Origin: a virus
Strand: one strand, 5' to 3'
IMG/VR virus record: IMGVR_UViG_3300032223_000428
Coordinates: 1 to 64,000 of that record
DNA length: 64,000 bases
Shown here in pieces: positions 8,462 through 20,500 of the stretch. The position numbers and the translations under genes are program-made. Under the pieces are notes generated by a model that was not told the DNA's origin, ran no database searches, and saw only the letters and a list, made by a program, of their open reading frames with translations. Positions within the stretch are counted from its first letter, which is position 1, and each line of letters starts with the position of its first letter.

Positions 8462-10039
8462 TCAAAAATTCAATGGATCTTTTTCATCCTGTCCATCGTT
8501 ATAAAACCCAAATGGTGTTAATTCCTCTTCAATAGCCTGTATTTGTTTCTTATACATAATCTCTCTAAGGTTTACATTATTTAGGTCTTTAAAATAAGGT
8601 TGGGTTGTAACCCATCCGAATAGAACCAATGGCATAACCAAGTCATCGTGATATCCTTCATCAGCAGCATAAGATCCCTTAACCTCAATGAATGTAGAAA
8701 TCTCAGAGATAGTATCTGCGTCGGTGATCAAAAGTTTGTTTTCTTCGACTAACGACTTGAAGTTGTGACATCCAATTCGTTTAATCTTTTTATCAGTATT
8801 GACACCAAGTTGAGTCTTACCTCCACCGAAACCTCCACCGATATATTGCCCCATAGTATGACGATTCACGAATAAAAGATTTTCGTATTCAAGTTCAGAG
8901 TACAGGATGTGGGCGACCTGTTCACTGGTATTAATTTCTATAAGAACGTATGCTTCGTTATATTCTTTACCAACTTTGTATATTACGTTTGGATATAATA
9001 GTGGACTAATATCATTTTTACGATATTTTGCAACAACCCTATATGGTGTTTCAGTGATATCAACAACCTGAAATGCTGAGTGATCGCCACCAACACCTTT
9101 CGCTACGTCACAAACCATACAATATGTATGTCCTGCGCTTGGTTTAATGTAAACGTCCAACCCATCTTTAGAGTGGATTATAGGATCTACTGGCATTTTA
9201 GCGATAACGTCTGCAGAGATAAGAGTTAAACTAGATCCAAGGAATTTACAAGCAACCTCTTGATTGTATTTAAGTTCACCAAGCATAGCCTTTTGTTCTG
9301 CAGCCCATTTGTCATCACGTCCTGGAATTTCCCAGTAAGGAATAAACAATGGAACAAAACCATTTCTACCATTCTCGGCATCATTCCAAAACTTCCAGAA
9401 ATGATTGTATCCAAGTGGAGTTGAAGATAGAAGAATCTTAGTAGTCTGACCAGCAGAAATTGTCGGATAAACAGATGTAAAGAATTCCTCTGCAACTTGG
9501 TTTGGAATAATCGCAGCTTCGTCAACATATAGTAAGTTAACAGATTTACCACGAATACCAGATGCAGAAGTTGCAGAAGTGAATACTTTAGATCCATTCT
9601 CTAGTTCTACGTCACCTTTATTCCAAGTAGTAACACCCTGTTGCATCCACTTTGGAAGTAGTTCATACATAGTCTGATAACGATTTAAAACTTCACGTGC
9701 TGCAGTTGCCTTGTTAGCCAAAATAGCAACAGTTTTATTTGGCTGAAAGATTGTATACCAAAGAATATAAGCAGCAGAAGTAGTTGTCTTTCCCTGCTGG
9801 CGACCTTCCATTAAAATAACTCTACGATTATTATGAATTACATCTAATTTATTTTTCTGACAATCATATAACTTGAACAACTGTAGACCATGGTCTAGTG
9901 TAACGATGTAACAATAATGTTCAATAAAGTAAATATAGTCTTGAGCACACTTAATATACTCTTGAATATTGTCTGGTGTAAATTGTACAGTAACACCAGC
10001 AGCCTTTAAGTTCGAATTCGAATTATAAATTTCAGCCAT
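8462..10039 (-). CDS. gp17: Terminase large subunit gp17 (packaging ATPase-nuclease)
   Basis: This motor protein pumps DNA into the prohead and cuts the concatemer. The 525-aa protein has a Walker A-type GRQQGKTT at 79-86, Walker B LLYVDEAA at 169-176 and coupling motif SSTP at 205-208. The RNase H-like nuclease has candidate metal ligands Asp311 (MVCDVAKG), Glu368 (VLIEIN) and Asp465/466 (GYHDDLVM). It is about 85 residues shorter than T4 gp17, mostly at the N-terminus. The small subunit gp16, adjacent in T4, is not next to it here but at 57.3 kb on the opposite strand. Confidence 0.97.
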   Translation of the reverse strand: MAEIYNSNSNLKAAGVTVQFTPDNIQEYIKCAQDYIYFIEHYCYIVTLDHGLQLFKLYDCQKNKLDVIHNNRRVILMEGRQQGKTTTSAAYILWYTIFQPNKTVAILANKATAAREVLNRYQTMYELLPKWMQQGVTTWNKGDVELENGSKVFTSATSASGIRGKSVNLLYVDEAAIIPNQVAEEFFTSVYPTISAGQTTKILLSSTPLGYNHFWKFWNDAENGRNGFVPLFIPYWEIPGRDDKWAAEQKAMLGELKYNQEVACKFLGSSLTLISADVIAKMPVDPIIHSKDGLDVYIKPSAGHTYCMVCDVAKGVGGDHSAFQVVDITETPYRVVAKYRKNDISPLLYPNVIYKVGKEYNEAYVLIEINTSEQVAHILYSELEYENLLFVNRHTMGQYIGGGFGGGKTQLGVNTDKKIKRIGCHNFKSLVEENKLLITDADTISEISTFIEVKGSYAADEGYHDDLVMPLVLFGWVTTQPYFKDLNNVNLREIMYKKQIQAIEEELTPFGFYNDGQDEKDPLNF

Positions 10040-10041
10040 AA

Positions 10042-10785
10042 TTAAAAGTTATTTTGCCAATTCTCGTTAGTTACAGTATTTGTTATTGGATTGCCCTGCG
10101 CATCGTATGTTCTAGCAGGTGCAGATAGATCTTGATTATTACCTACATTAGCATTAACCTGAGTTATAACAGACTTGTTATTGACTGGTCCAAATAGATT
10201 TAATTTCATTTCAAAGTCTAATGTCTGAACAACAGATCGTCTTTCTTGAAAACTTCCATCATAATCATCTTGTACTTGAACAGAATTTAAAATAATTGGA
10301 ACATCAGTTGATATGCCCATATCTGGTAGCATATCCAATGTTAATGTATATTCTGGTGTAAATGTTGGAAGGATTTGCTCAAGAATCTGTAATCCATCTT
10401 CTTGAGTTTTGGTTAAAATGTATAAAGATATCGATATGTTATATGGTACTGGAGTGTAAACAGTAAGTGGACTATTTCCAGTACCAGATTTAATTTGTTG
10501 CATACGATTAGTCTTACGAGAAGAATCATATTGATATCCAGTAATCTCAAAAGACATTCTTGGTAATGTTGTTTGTACAGCTGTTTCTAAATTACTATCA
10601 GAATCTAAACGAACTAACCACTTTTCTTTTGGGGCATATGCCAGTGGTATTTGCAAACGCTGTAAAGTAGTGCCATTAACAGAGTCACCCTGTTTGCGAT
10701 CGATATAGATGTCACTGAATAGACGACCGAATGCAACGATCGCTTTTCTTATTGAGCCATGATAATAGATGTTACCGTTAAGCAT
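10042..10785 (-). CDS. gp15: Tail completion and sheath stabiliser protein gp15
   Basis: This protein caps the tail tube and sheath and connects the tail to the neck. The 247 residues are close to T4 gp15 (272). Shared features are the N-terminal YYHGSIRKAIVAFGRLFSDI-type segment, RLQIPLAYAPKEKWLVRL, the central PYNISISLYILTKTQEDGLQILEQILPTFTPEYTLTL, and the late DFEMKLNLFGP strand. It lies between gp17 and gp14, interrupted only by the fibre-like gene at 10.8-12.5 kb. The C-terminus is Asn-rich and probably disordered. Confidence 0.9.
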   Translation of the reverse strand: MLNGNIYYHGSIRKAIVAFGRLFSDIYIDRKQGDSVNGTTLQRLQIPLAYAPKEKWLVRLDSDSNLETAVQTTLPRMSFEITGYQYDSSRKTNRMQQIKSGTGNSPLTVYTPVPYNISISLYILTKTQEDGLQILEQILPTFTPEYTLTLDMLPDMGISTDVPIILNSVQVQDDYDGSFQERRSVVQTLDFEMKLNLFGPVNNKSVITQVNANVGNNQDLSAPARTYDAQGNPITNTVTNENWQNNF

Positions 10786-12470
10786 TATGTTAGACCAGTT
10801 CCGCTAATATACCAAGTAGTCGCAGCAACCTTTAATAGTTTAGCAATACCAAATGCAGCAAGAGTTCTTGTACCTGTTGTACCAGCTGGACTCAAGTTTA
10901 ATGTATCAGTGGTAATTGCAATACTTGTACTAGTAGCACCAGAACCACCAACAATTGTAATTTCTGTTCCAATTGGGAATGCTACAGTTGCGTTTGCTGG
11001 GATGGTAATAGTTTGACCAGTGGCTGATACATATACGTGTTTTCCGATATCAGTTAATGCTAAAGTAATACCAACTGCAGTAGAGTTTTGTGGGTATCCG
11101 ATATATCCAACGCTTTGTGCAGTAGTAATAGCACTTGCTGCTGCTAATGTTCCGTTTAGCGTTAAGTTGGTTGTAGAACCAGAAACTGCTGAACCGATAG
11201 TAATGTTGGTAATAGAAGTAGAAACACCTGCAGTACCAATGTTAATTGCTTTAGTAGTTGCAGCTAATGTTGCACCAGTACCAATGTTATATGTTTGAGC
11301 ACCAGTAGACTGACCAAAAGTCATCGTACCAGTCGAAGATGTACCACCAATAGTAACTAATCCAGTTGATAAACCAGTACCAATAGAAATAGAACCAGAA
11401 GTAATTGATGTACCGAGAGAACAGCTACCACTACTTGTACCGCTCAGCGCAATAGTGCTATTACAAGTAAGAGTACCACCAACCAATACACCACCAGCAG
11501 CATATAAAGAATATGCGTTGGTAATGGTTACGTTGGCACCAGCAGATGGAATACCAAGATATAATGTAGTAGCACTAGTAAATGTAGTTGCGAGTGTAGA
11601 AGCAAGAATTGGGTTATTTAAAGAGTGGATCGCTTCAACAGTAGCAACAGTACCAGTTGAAGTTGTATCAGTATAAGTGGCACCTGGAGCAGAAATACCA
11701 ATACCAGTTAAACCCCAAGTGGCTGCAGAAACACCAGATAAGTTGTTAATTGATAGTGTACCACCATTAATAGCCAAAGAAGTAGCAGATGCATTACCAA
11801 GGGTTGGTGTTATAAAAGTTGGACTATTCGTAAAGGCAACAGTATTAGTACCACTCTCATCACTAAGAGCAGCAGCAAGAGTTGCAGATGTTGGATTTAA
11901 TAAAAATGCAGCAACACCAGTACCAAGAGTTGGAACAGATGCTGGAGTGAATGTAAACACACCACCAGAATAACTTAATGAACCACCACCAGAAGCAGCA
12001 GCAGTTGTAACTGATAAAGAGTTAGATTGAATTGGAGTAAAACCGAGAGCAGTGGTAACTTGTGAACTAGTAATAGAACTTAAATAACCACTAGGATTGG
12101 TAGCATTATATGGAGTATATCCTAATGCAGTAACTACCTGTGCAGAAGTAATACCAGTTAAAAAACCGCTAGTATTAGTAGAACCATTATATGGAGTATA
12201 TCCTAATGCAGTAACTACCTGTGTAGAATTTATGGAAGTTAGGTAAGTACTATTATCAAGAACCCAAGTATCAGTAGTTGATTTTTTAAGGAAACCAGAT
12301 GTTCCACTCAATAAAGCAATCGCAGTTAAATCATTGTCCGCATTTTGTAATGATCCTAATGCAGCATAAACTTCAGTAAAGTTAGTGTTAACTTTGGTAA
12401 ATGCTGTTCTTATTGGATCGCCTGTGCCATCATTGGCAACTGTTCCTAATGAAATTGTTTGTTGTGCCAT
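10785..12470 (-). CDS. Fibre-like virion protein inserted between gp15 and gp14
   Basis: The 561-aa product begins ISLGTVANDGTGDPIRTAFTKVNTNFTEVYAAL, an N-terminal pattern common in phage fibre and whisker-like proteins. It continues with two or three copies of a phage-fibre repeat (ITSAQVVTALGYTPYN, about residues 85-150). The rest is Ser/Thr/Gly-rich, low in charge and repetitive, as expected for a trimeric beta-structured fibre. The C-terminal 80 residues (VTIPANATVAFPIGTEITIVG) resemble a compact tip domain. Its start and stop touch both neighbours, so it is expressed with the neck genes. A neck whisker or collar fibre is an inference from position. Confidence 0.7.
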   Translation of the reverse strand: MAQQTISLGTVANDGTGDPIRTAFTKVNTNFTEVYAALGSLQNADNDLTAIALLSGTSGFLKKSTTDTWVLDNSTYLTSINSTQVVTALGYTPYNGSTNTSGFLTGITSAQVVTALGYTPYNATNPSGYLSSITSSQVTTALGFTPIQSNSLSVTTAAASGGGSLSYSGGVFTFTPASVPTLGTGVAAFLLNPTSATLAAALSDESGTNTVAFTNSPTFITPTLGNASATSLAINGGTLSINNLSGVSAATWGLTGIGISAPGATYTDTTSTGTVATVEAIHSLNNPILASTLATTFTSATTLYLGIPSAGANVTITNAYSLYAAGGVLVGGTLTCNSTIALSGTSSGSCSLGTSITSGSISIGTGLSTGLVTIGGTSSTGTMTFGQSTGAQTYNIGTGATLAATTKAINIGTAGVSTSITNITIGSAVSGSTTNLTLNGTLAAASAITTAQSVGYIGYPQNSTAVGITLALTDIGKHVYVSATGQTITIPANATVAFPIGTEITIVGGSGATSTSIAITTDTLNLSPAGTTGTRTLAAFGIAKLLKVAATTWYISGTGLT

Positions 12471-13495
12471 TATACGATATCCGCTGTTATAGTTGTTGAA
12501 TCTGCTTTAGCAATTAAAGAATCTGCAGTTGTAGAAAGAGCTGGTACGGTAGAAGCAATATATGTATTTGACAATTCTCCGAATGGATTGGATTCATCAA
12601 AGTTAATAATACCAATAGATTCTTTCTTAAATTTATTATTATCACCGAAATGTTCATATGTGTTATCTGTATTAACAACAATAGAACAAGTAGCAGCAGC
12701 ATTTATTCCACCACCACCAGTAAAACTAATATGTGGAGCAGTCATATATCCAGCACCACCAGATGTTATATCAACACGAATAACTTTCTGAGATAAACTA
12801 CCAGTACCAAGAACAGCAATACCACTTGCACCAGAACCACCATTAGTCGGAGTGAATACAACACTTGGTATAGATGTATATCCGCTACCTTGATTTGTCA
12901 TTGTCACTGCAACCACTGCACCTTGTCCACTTCTAGTTGTATCTGTATTGAATGTTTTGAGTGTTTCAAATGCATCAATTTCTGGGATACCAGTATCAAT
13001 TTGCTCAGAAGCATACTGAAATAATTCAACTTGTAATTTGTAAACATATAGTTTACCCAATTGATAAAATGGATCTTGATGTTTAACAAACTTAATTTCG
13101 AACATATTGTTCGAAAGTGGAAACCATATTAAATCACCTTCACATGGACGATCTGGAATGATGGTTTTACCATATCTTCCAATAAATTTTTCCCATCGTC
13201 TACGAGCAACTACCAATGTAGCCTGTTGTTCCATCATCAATCCAAATTTTTGAATAAATGCGCCATCACCACCATACGAGTCTACGTTTTCAAAATACAT
13301 CTCAATAGGATAAGATGACATAAATTTAGAAAGACGATCTTCACCAAGAATAGAATCTTTTGATACTAATGTTCGTGGAATATAATAAAACTCTTTTCCG
13401 TAAATGCGAAGAGACTCTATGATCAGATCTTGAACAAGATTCTGTTCACCTGCAGTTCCCTGCGTAAAATACGGATTAAGTGTTGAGTTAACCAT
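12470..13495 (-). CDS. gp14: Neck protein gp14 with inserted beta-modules
   Basis: This head-completion protein joins the portal complex to the tail. Residues 1-180 match the family: LNPYFTQGTAGEQNLVQDLIIESLRIYGKEFYYIPR, SYPIEMYFENVDSYGGDGAFIQKFGL and PDRPCEGDLIWFPLSNNMFEIKFV. T4 gp14 has 256 residues and this one 341. The surplus lies at about residues 185-280 and consists of two GSGYTSIP/GAGYMTAP modules related to those in the sheath. The segment FGDNNKFKKESIGIINFDESNPFG after the insert resumes the gp14-like sequence. Confidence 0.92.
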   Translation of the reverse strand: MVNSTLNPYFTQGTAGEQNLVQDLIIESLRIYGKEFYYIPRTLVSKDSILGEDRLSKFMSSYPIEMYFENVDSYGGDGAFIQKFGLMMEQQATLVVARRRWEKFIGRYGKTIIPDRPCEGDLIWFPLSNNMFEIKFVKHQDPFYQLGKLYVYKLQVELFQYASEQIDTGIPEIDAFETLKTFNTDTTRSGQGAVVAVTMTNQGSGYTSIPSVVFTPTNGGSGASGIAVLGTGSLSQKVIRVDITSGGAGYMTAPHISFTGGGGINAAATCSIVVNTDNTYEHFGDNNKFKKESIGIINFDESNPFGELSNTYIASTVPALSTTADSLIAKADSTTITADIV

Positions 13496-13496
13496 A

Positions 13497-14459
13497 TTAG
13501 CCCATTATGAAATTTAATGGTGCTGACTTATTCAGCAAGTCTTGTTCTAGTGAAGTAATCTCATTAGTGGCTTCCAGATAAAGAGAATCGCCATCTAATG
13601 TAACGCCACCAACCATTTGAATTCCTTTGAATTTCTTAAGGTTTGTTGCCCATTGTTTCTTAAACAATGCAGTTGTATATCTACGCAACCACAATTCGTT
13701 CCAAACTTTTGTGAATGCAGATGGATCTAAAACACGATATGCTTTAACGATCACATAATCACCTAAGTTAATATTCTGTTTCCAGTTAATGTCTAAGTAT
13801 AAACAACTTGACATTCTGTTGAATCTAAATGTATCTTTACCATTCAGAGTCCAATCCAACAAATCTAGGTGTTGCATTACCTGAGTGAAGTAGATAATGG
13901 ATGTAGAAGTTAGATCATACAAATCATTAAGACGTAGTTGATACTGCAGATCGAACATACTCTTAGAAGATGATGACTGTCCAATACTTAATACGTCTGT
14001 TACACCAAATACATAATCTGGTATTGTTAGATATTTGTTATCATATTCACGTAAAGTAATTGGGGTTGTGCCAAGAATTGCAGTATGACCAAGAGAACCA
14101 GTAATAGTTTCTCCTGCAATGAATGTCCCAGAAACGTCCATTACTAACAAAAGAGTTCCAGATGAAACTCTGCCTGTTTCTTTACAAACAGTGGCTTTGG
14201 CACCAGATGTTCCACCTGTGATAACTTCTGTTAAAGTGAAATTAGAGGCAACAGATGTAGTGAGATTTATTTCAGAGGCACGAATCTGCTGCTTCAGAAA
14301 CATTTCTTCAATACCATCATAATGATATAGACGCCAATAATCCAAGGCTTCGTCAATACGATCCTCCAACTGCATATCGTCCACGTTAATTTCAATAACA
14401 GGATCGCCCAGTTCTCTTAAGCAATATTCTTTTAATGTTTCTCTAGAGTTTACAGCCAT
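13497..14459 (-). CDS. gp13: Neck protein gp13
   Basis: This head-completion/neck subunit assembles with gp14. The 320 residues match T4 gp13 (309). Family segments are ETLKEYCLRELGDPVIEINVDDMQLEDRIDEALDYW at the N-terminus and QLRLNDLYDLTSTSIIYFTQVMQHLDLLDW and LWLRRYTTALFKKQWATNLKKFKG later. Between residues 75 and 130 it carries a small GGTSGAKATV...GTFIAGETITGS module, also seen in the 2258-aa baseplate protein. A perfect TATAAATA box lies upstream. Confidence 0.94.
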   Translation of the reverse strand: MAVNSRETLKEYCLRELGDPVIEINVDDMQLEDRIDEALDYWRLYHYDGIEEMFLKQQIRASEINLTTSVASNFTLTEVITGGTSGAKATVCKETGRVSSGTLLLVMDVSGTFIAGETITGSLGHTAILGTTPITLREYDNKYLTIPDYVFGVTDVLSIGQSSSSKSMFDLQYQLRLNDLYDLTSTSIIYFTQVMQHLDLLDWTLNGKDTFRFNRMSSCLYLDINWKQNINLGDYVIVKAYRVLDPSAFTKVWNELWLRRYTTALFKKQWATNLKKFKGIQMVGGVTLDGDSLYLEATNEITSLEQDLLNKSAPLNFIMG

Positions 14460-14484
14460 TTTGGTCTCTTTTTGGTTATACTTC

Positions 14485-14492
14485 TATTTATT
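14485..14492 (-). promoter_or_regulatory. Second late-promoter-like box (AATAAATA) before gp13
   Basis: The minus strand reads AATAAATA with a predicted leader of about 20 nt to gp13. It lies 9 nt downstream (in transcription direction) of the perfect box at 14501-14508, so only one of the two may be used. Confidence 0.35.
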
Positions 14493-14500
14493 AGACTACA

Positions 14501-14508
14501 TATTTATA
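14501..14508 (-). promoter_or_regulatory. Late promoter (perfect TATAAATA) for gp13-gp14
   Basis: The minus strand reads TATAAATA, the exact T4 late consensus, 42 nt upstream of the gp13 ATG. It overlaps the last codons of the 3001-aa gene, so it would restart transcription for the neck module. Confidence 0.65.
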
Positions 14509-17500
14509 TGTAGATCTCGTCGTCTATTGCAGAGTCGATAAGAGCAATATTACCATAAATTACATCAATATTATCAATGTATATTTGATCGACTGTTACA
14601 TCTATATCAGCCATAATCTTAGATGCGTCTAGGTAGAATACATCTATATCATCAAAATATATTTCATCAGAATAACTGTCAATTAACATAGAAGGTCTAG
14701 ATGAAACCAACTCATAATCCATTGGATAGAATATCCAAACAACAGTTGATTCACCAGCTACTGTAATTTCAGTAACATAAGAAGTCAATATTAATTGAGC
14801 AAGTTCTGTTTCATTTGCATTAATTTGTTCTAATATTCCAGCAGTTGCTAGTTGAGTTGCAAATTGAGCAGCAGTTAGAGAACCTGTTTCTGTTATAAAC
14901 GCTGGCAATGCAGTAACAGCACTAACAACTGCATTCAACAATTCATTGATATTAACAGCATAGAATGGTAACCCAGTTGAAGAATCAACTGCAGACAGTA
15001 TTTCTGCTGCGCTTCTATTTGAAACATTGTTACCAAAATCAGTTTCAATTGCATTTAGTGCTTCTTGAATCGAAGAAATAAATGCTGTTTGAACTGTAGA
15101 TAAATCTTGTCCAAGTAATGTCTCGACAATATTTCCAAGATCAACAGCAGAGGCTGAATCAGTGTCAGAAACATTACCAGTTTCTGTAATAGCTGGATAG
15201 AAATTAGCTTGAGATGTTTCTGAATCAGATGCATTTCCAGTTTCAGTTAATGCTTGGTTTGTAGTTATAATATTTGTTTCAGTTTCTGATGCAGAACCAG
15301 TTTCTGTATTAGAAGATACAAACGCAGCACTACTTGACTCACTCTCTGCAGCTGATCCAGTTTCTGTTCTTGTTTGAGTAGTTGTACTTGAACCTGAATT
15401 AGATTCATTACCTGTTCCAGTTTCAGTAATGACTGGATAGAAATTAGCTTGAGATGTTTCTGAATCAGATGCATTTCCAGTTTCAGTTAACACCTGATTA
15501 GTAGTAATTATGCTAGACTGAACAACTGTCTCGTTTGGATCTACGAACGCAGTTACAGAAGAACCTAGTTCTACCTGTGGTCTCCACAGATAAACAGTTT
15601 GACCAGTAAATGCAGTTCCACTATATGATCCAACCCAGAATTTAGGTCTAAATGTGGCACCAGCAATAAGTGTATATGTCATAGTGGCGAGATACCAGCT
15701 ATTACCAACAGAGGTTAGAGTTGCAGTTGCGTTAGATGCCCCTTGCAGAACTGGTGTTCCAGACATAGTGAATGTAGCAGAATGCGCTACAGGATCTACA
15801 CCAGTAGTTGATTCATTTACTATTGTGAAATATGTTGATGTACCATACTTAACATATACGGATACTGTGTATGTTCCAGGTAAAATTCCAGGAGTTATAT
15901 TGTATATGGAAGAAAACGCAAGGTTGGCAGTTAACAAGAATGCAGTTGTGTCACCATTTGGATCTGTTTGTCCAGATGTTATTGTTGAAGACCCAGCCTT
16001 AATCCAGATTGAATTTGATAGATCGCTTGGAACATAAAATAAGTTTTTATTAGTGTTTTCTAATAAAGAAGAAACAAATCCAATCTGAGTAGACTCTGTT
16101 TCAGATGCGGATCCAGTTTCTGATGAATTAGATGAAGTAGTCCAATTACCGACTGGAGAATCTGCACTAGTGCCAGTTTCTGTAATTGCTGGATAGAAAT
16201 TCGCTTGAGATATTTCAGAGTCAGATGCGCTAGCAGTTTCAGTTAACGACTGAGTAGTTGTGATAACATTAGTCTGAGTAACTGTCTCGTTTGGATCTAC
16301 GAACGCAGTTACAGAAGAACCTAGTTCTAACTGAGAACCCCAAACATAAATTCCAGATGTTCCATCACCAGTTGCAGTTCCAACACCATTTGCATCACCA
16401 AGAGATATCTGTAAGTTGGCTGGTATCATGCCAGCAACACCAAACTGCCATGGCAATTTCGTTGTACCAGTAACAGAACATCTATACCATCCATTACCAA
16501 CAGAAGTTACAGTTGTTACTGTTGGAGTGGTACCAGAAGTTGAACCATCAGTTAAGTTTATTAAAGCACCAGCACCTTGATATCCATTTGGTCCAATATT
16601 TGCAAATGGTATATCAAACCAAATAGTAGCATTGGTAAATCCAGCTTGTTTTAGATAAACGCTATACGTGTAAGTTGTGTTTTGAGTTAAATATGCACCA
16701 CCATAGTAAACTGATTTTCTTATTGTAACCCCACTATTGCCAATAATTTTATCTGCAGTTTGTGTTCCATCAGGTGCGACCGCAACATTTGTAGATAATG
16801 TAGAGTTATATGTAGTCCAAGGTGATGCTGATATATCGTTTGGATATTTTATTATGTTTGTACTAGTATATTCCCACAACTGATTTAGAGCAGATAAAGA
16901 TGTTGTCTCAGAATCAGATGCAGTTCCAGTTTCATTAGTAGACTGATTAGTAGAATTTGAACCTGAATTAGATTCATTACCTGTTCCAGTTTCTGTAATA
17001 ACTGGATAGAAATTCGCTTGAGATGTTTCAGTTTCAGTAGCTGTTCCAGTTTCTGTATTATATTGAACTTGGAATACTGTTTGAGTTTCAGTTTCAGATG
17101 CATTTCCAGTTTCATTAGTAGATTGATTGGTTGTAATTATACCAACATCAGAATCTAATGTATTATTTGCTTGATATGCAGTTAATGAACCAATTTCAAA
17201 TTGTGGTCCATATATGAATAAACCAGAAGTACCATCACCAGTATATGTAAAGTTGCCAAGATTGTCTATTAATCTAAATGTGTGGGTAACTCCAGAAAGA
17301 TTAGTTGTTGCTGTGAAAGTAAAGGATGCTCTATACCAACCATTACCTTCATTGGTTAATGTGCTACTAGTAATAGTACCAGTTCCTGTGAAATAATTTA
17401 TTTTAGTTCCTGCAATTAGGTCTAATTGCAAACCTGCTCTATTTGCACTGTTTCCTTCTTCATGAAAGAAAACAAATTTACTTCTAGTGTCAGCTTTAAC

Positions 17501-20500
17501 ATAAACAGATAATGTATAAACTGTTCCAGCAATATGAGGTGTAGTATATACCTCTCTGTGAATAGTGTTTAATGTATCTTCAGCTAATCTGTATGCACCA
17601 TTACCACCAAATGGATCTGTTGTAAGAGCAGTAGATGTAAGAGTTCCATTATTTACTGACCAACCAGAACCGAATATATCAGAATTGGCATATATGTTTT
17701 TACGAGTAGTTTCTAGATTAGATGAATACTGAACTGATTTGTTAGACTCTGTTTCTGTAGCAGTACCAGTTTCAGTAATAGCTGGATAGAAATCAGCCTG
17801 AGATGTTTCATTTTCAGTAGCTGTTCCAGTTTCTGTTAACACCTGAGTAGTAGATATTATATTTGAACCAGAATCAGTTGCACTAATACCAGTATTTTCA
17901 GTAACAGACTGACTAGTAGTAATTATATTTGATTCTTGTTCATTAGCTGAACCAGTTTCAGTAACGTCTCTAGTAGCAGTTAATGTTCTATCTTCTGTCT
18001 CATTAGCTGAACCAGTTTCAGTAACGTCTCTAGTAGCAGTTAATGTTCTATCTTCTGTCTCATTAGCTGAACCAGTTTCAGTAACATCTCTTGTTGCAGT
18101 TAATGTTCGATCTTCTGTCTCTGCTGCAGTTCCAGTTTCAGTAACGTCTCTAGTAGCAGTTAATGTTCTATCTTCTGCCTCAATAGCTGAACCAGTCTCA
18201 GTAATAGTATTAACTGCGCCTGAAGTAGATTGTGTTCCAGATTCTGTGGCACTAATACCAGTGTTCTCTGTAATAACTGGATAGAAATTCGCTTGAGATG
18301 TTTCAGTTTCAGTAGCTGTTCCAGTTTCTGTTCTATCAGAAACGAACGCTACTGTAGTAGTTTTTGTATCAGTGGCTGTAATACCTACGTTCTCATATAC
18401 AGTTTCACCTGCGCCTGGAATATTACCAATTCCAGAATCAGTGGCAGTTGTGTTACTATTCTCAGTAATATTTTTATTAATTAATAATCCACTAATAGGT
18501 GTTTCACTGGTATTAGTTGAATATTCAATTGATAGTGGTGGAACAGGATTAATATATGGATTAGTAGTAGTATCCCATGTAAAGCCAGAAGTCAATCCTG
18601 TAGTTGTACCTACAGTACCAGTACCATAATAATATGTTTTACCAACTCTGTAGCCAAACCATGCAGCAGGATCTGTTCCATTTGAATTTTGGGTTTGAAT
18701 AGACCAAGTTTTGGTGCTAGTATAATTCCAATCAGAACCTGTGGAGAATATTACTGCATATGATATTCCAGCAACTAAAACTGCACCTGATATGTTAGAA
18801 AAATCCCAAAGTGGTGCTGGACCAGTAGATGGGAAATCTGTTGCTGCAACTGGTATTGATGCAACCAATATTGTGGCAGCAGTACCAGGAGCACCAGCAA
18901 GTTGCCATAACTCTAATGCACCATTACTAACTGATGGGTTTGCATTACCATTAGAATAATTACCACTACCACCAGTACTACTTCTAACCCAACTAACTTT
19001 ACCTAATTGCCCAGTAGTAGTTGCAGTAAAACCCCAACCAGTTCTAGAATTTGCATTCATTGAATTAGCATCACCAGATATTGTACTAAACTGATAGTCG
19101 TTAAATAATGGTGCAATTCCAGAAGAAGTTTCTACAATAGCACCTGGAATTCTTTTTAAAGAAGCTGATGTATCGAGAGAATAACCAACTTCTGTTGCGG
19201 CACTTGCAGCAGAAATGGTAAATGTATTGGTGTCGCTTGGTACATACCCAGTTATCGTCCATGGATAGAGATAGTCATTTTGTAAAGTAGTATTTACATA
19301 CCAAGTATTTGAGGCTGCAGGATAACTACTGCTAAAAGATTTAGTTTTTCCTTCATAATCAGTTGTGAAATTAGAGATGCCAATATATCTTCCACGTGGA
19401 CCACATACCGTACTAGGACCACCAGTAGTATTCCAATCTGATCCATTTAAAAATACTAAACCATATGCAACTCCAGATGTTACTGATACGCCTAACGATG
19501 ACACATCAACGACTACTCTTTGATCACCACCACTAATATAAGAAGATCTTATGTCGGAAACATAAACTGGATAAGATAAAAGTAAAGATGATGGAATTGC
19601 TGATATAGAATTACTTGCAAGTTGCCACAGTTGGAAATATCCAGGATTTGTTGAATCTGAAGAACCAGAAGCAAACATTGTTAGAGATATTGTTTTGACG
19701 AGTCCTGTATAATTTGATATGAATGTTTGTCCAGCAGCATATTCTAATCCAGCACGAGGAGTGCCTGTATATGATAGCTCAGGCGACATATCAAATATTG
19801 GTTCTTCTACCCTTTCTCCTATACTTGAATTCTGACCACGAATAGTATTTAATGTGTCACTAGCAGCAGCCTGCTCACCAACAAATGGTGTTGTTACCTG
19901 AGAACTATCTGTAACATCAGCTGTGTTATATGTGCTATACACAGCCATGTTAAATTGGTAAGGTTCACTAACCAAAGCAATAGCCCAAATTCCAGTATTT
20001 GCACTTCTTGTTATTGGAGTTGAATTGTAAGGGATATATAAATTATCACTATTAGCATACACAGCAAGATACTGTGTATTAGTTAAATCCCAATCTGATC
20101 CAGCAGTAATTGCAAGCGCATATCCAACACCTGATGTTAGTGTAATGTTTAAAGAACTAAAATCAATTCTAACTGGTCCACCAGAAGTAGTAGCAATTGA
20201 TGGCATTACAGCAATTTGCCCAAGTAAAGTATTTGGTAGTGCTGATATAGAATTACTTGCAAGTTGCCATAATTGAGCATAACCAGTTTGTACTGGTGCT
20301 GGTCTTACCCCACCATAGGTATTAATTAAATCAAATTCAAGGTAACTTACTGGTCCAGTAAATCCAGCAATAAATGTTCTACCGCAAGAAAGATTTCCAC
20401 CAGTAGTACCCCAAACAGAGTACCCACCATTTCCATGAGGAGTACTAAACGTGCTTAAGAATGGAGCCTGTGATGATGTATGAACCTGTCCAGTATATGC

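Noticed and set aside
17941-18190. Regular 60-bp repeats that could suggest a CRISPR-like array
   Set aside because: The repeats are contiguous without unique spacers and are in frame within a single large gene, encoding 20-aa units.
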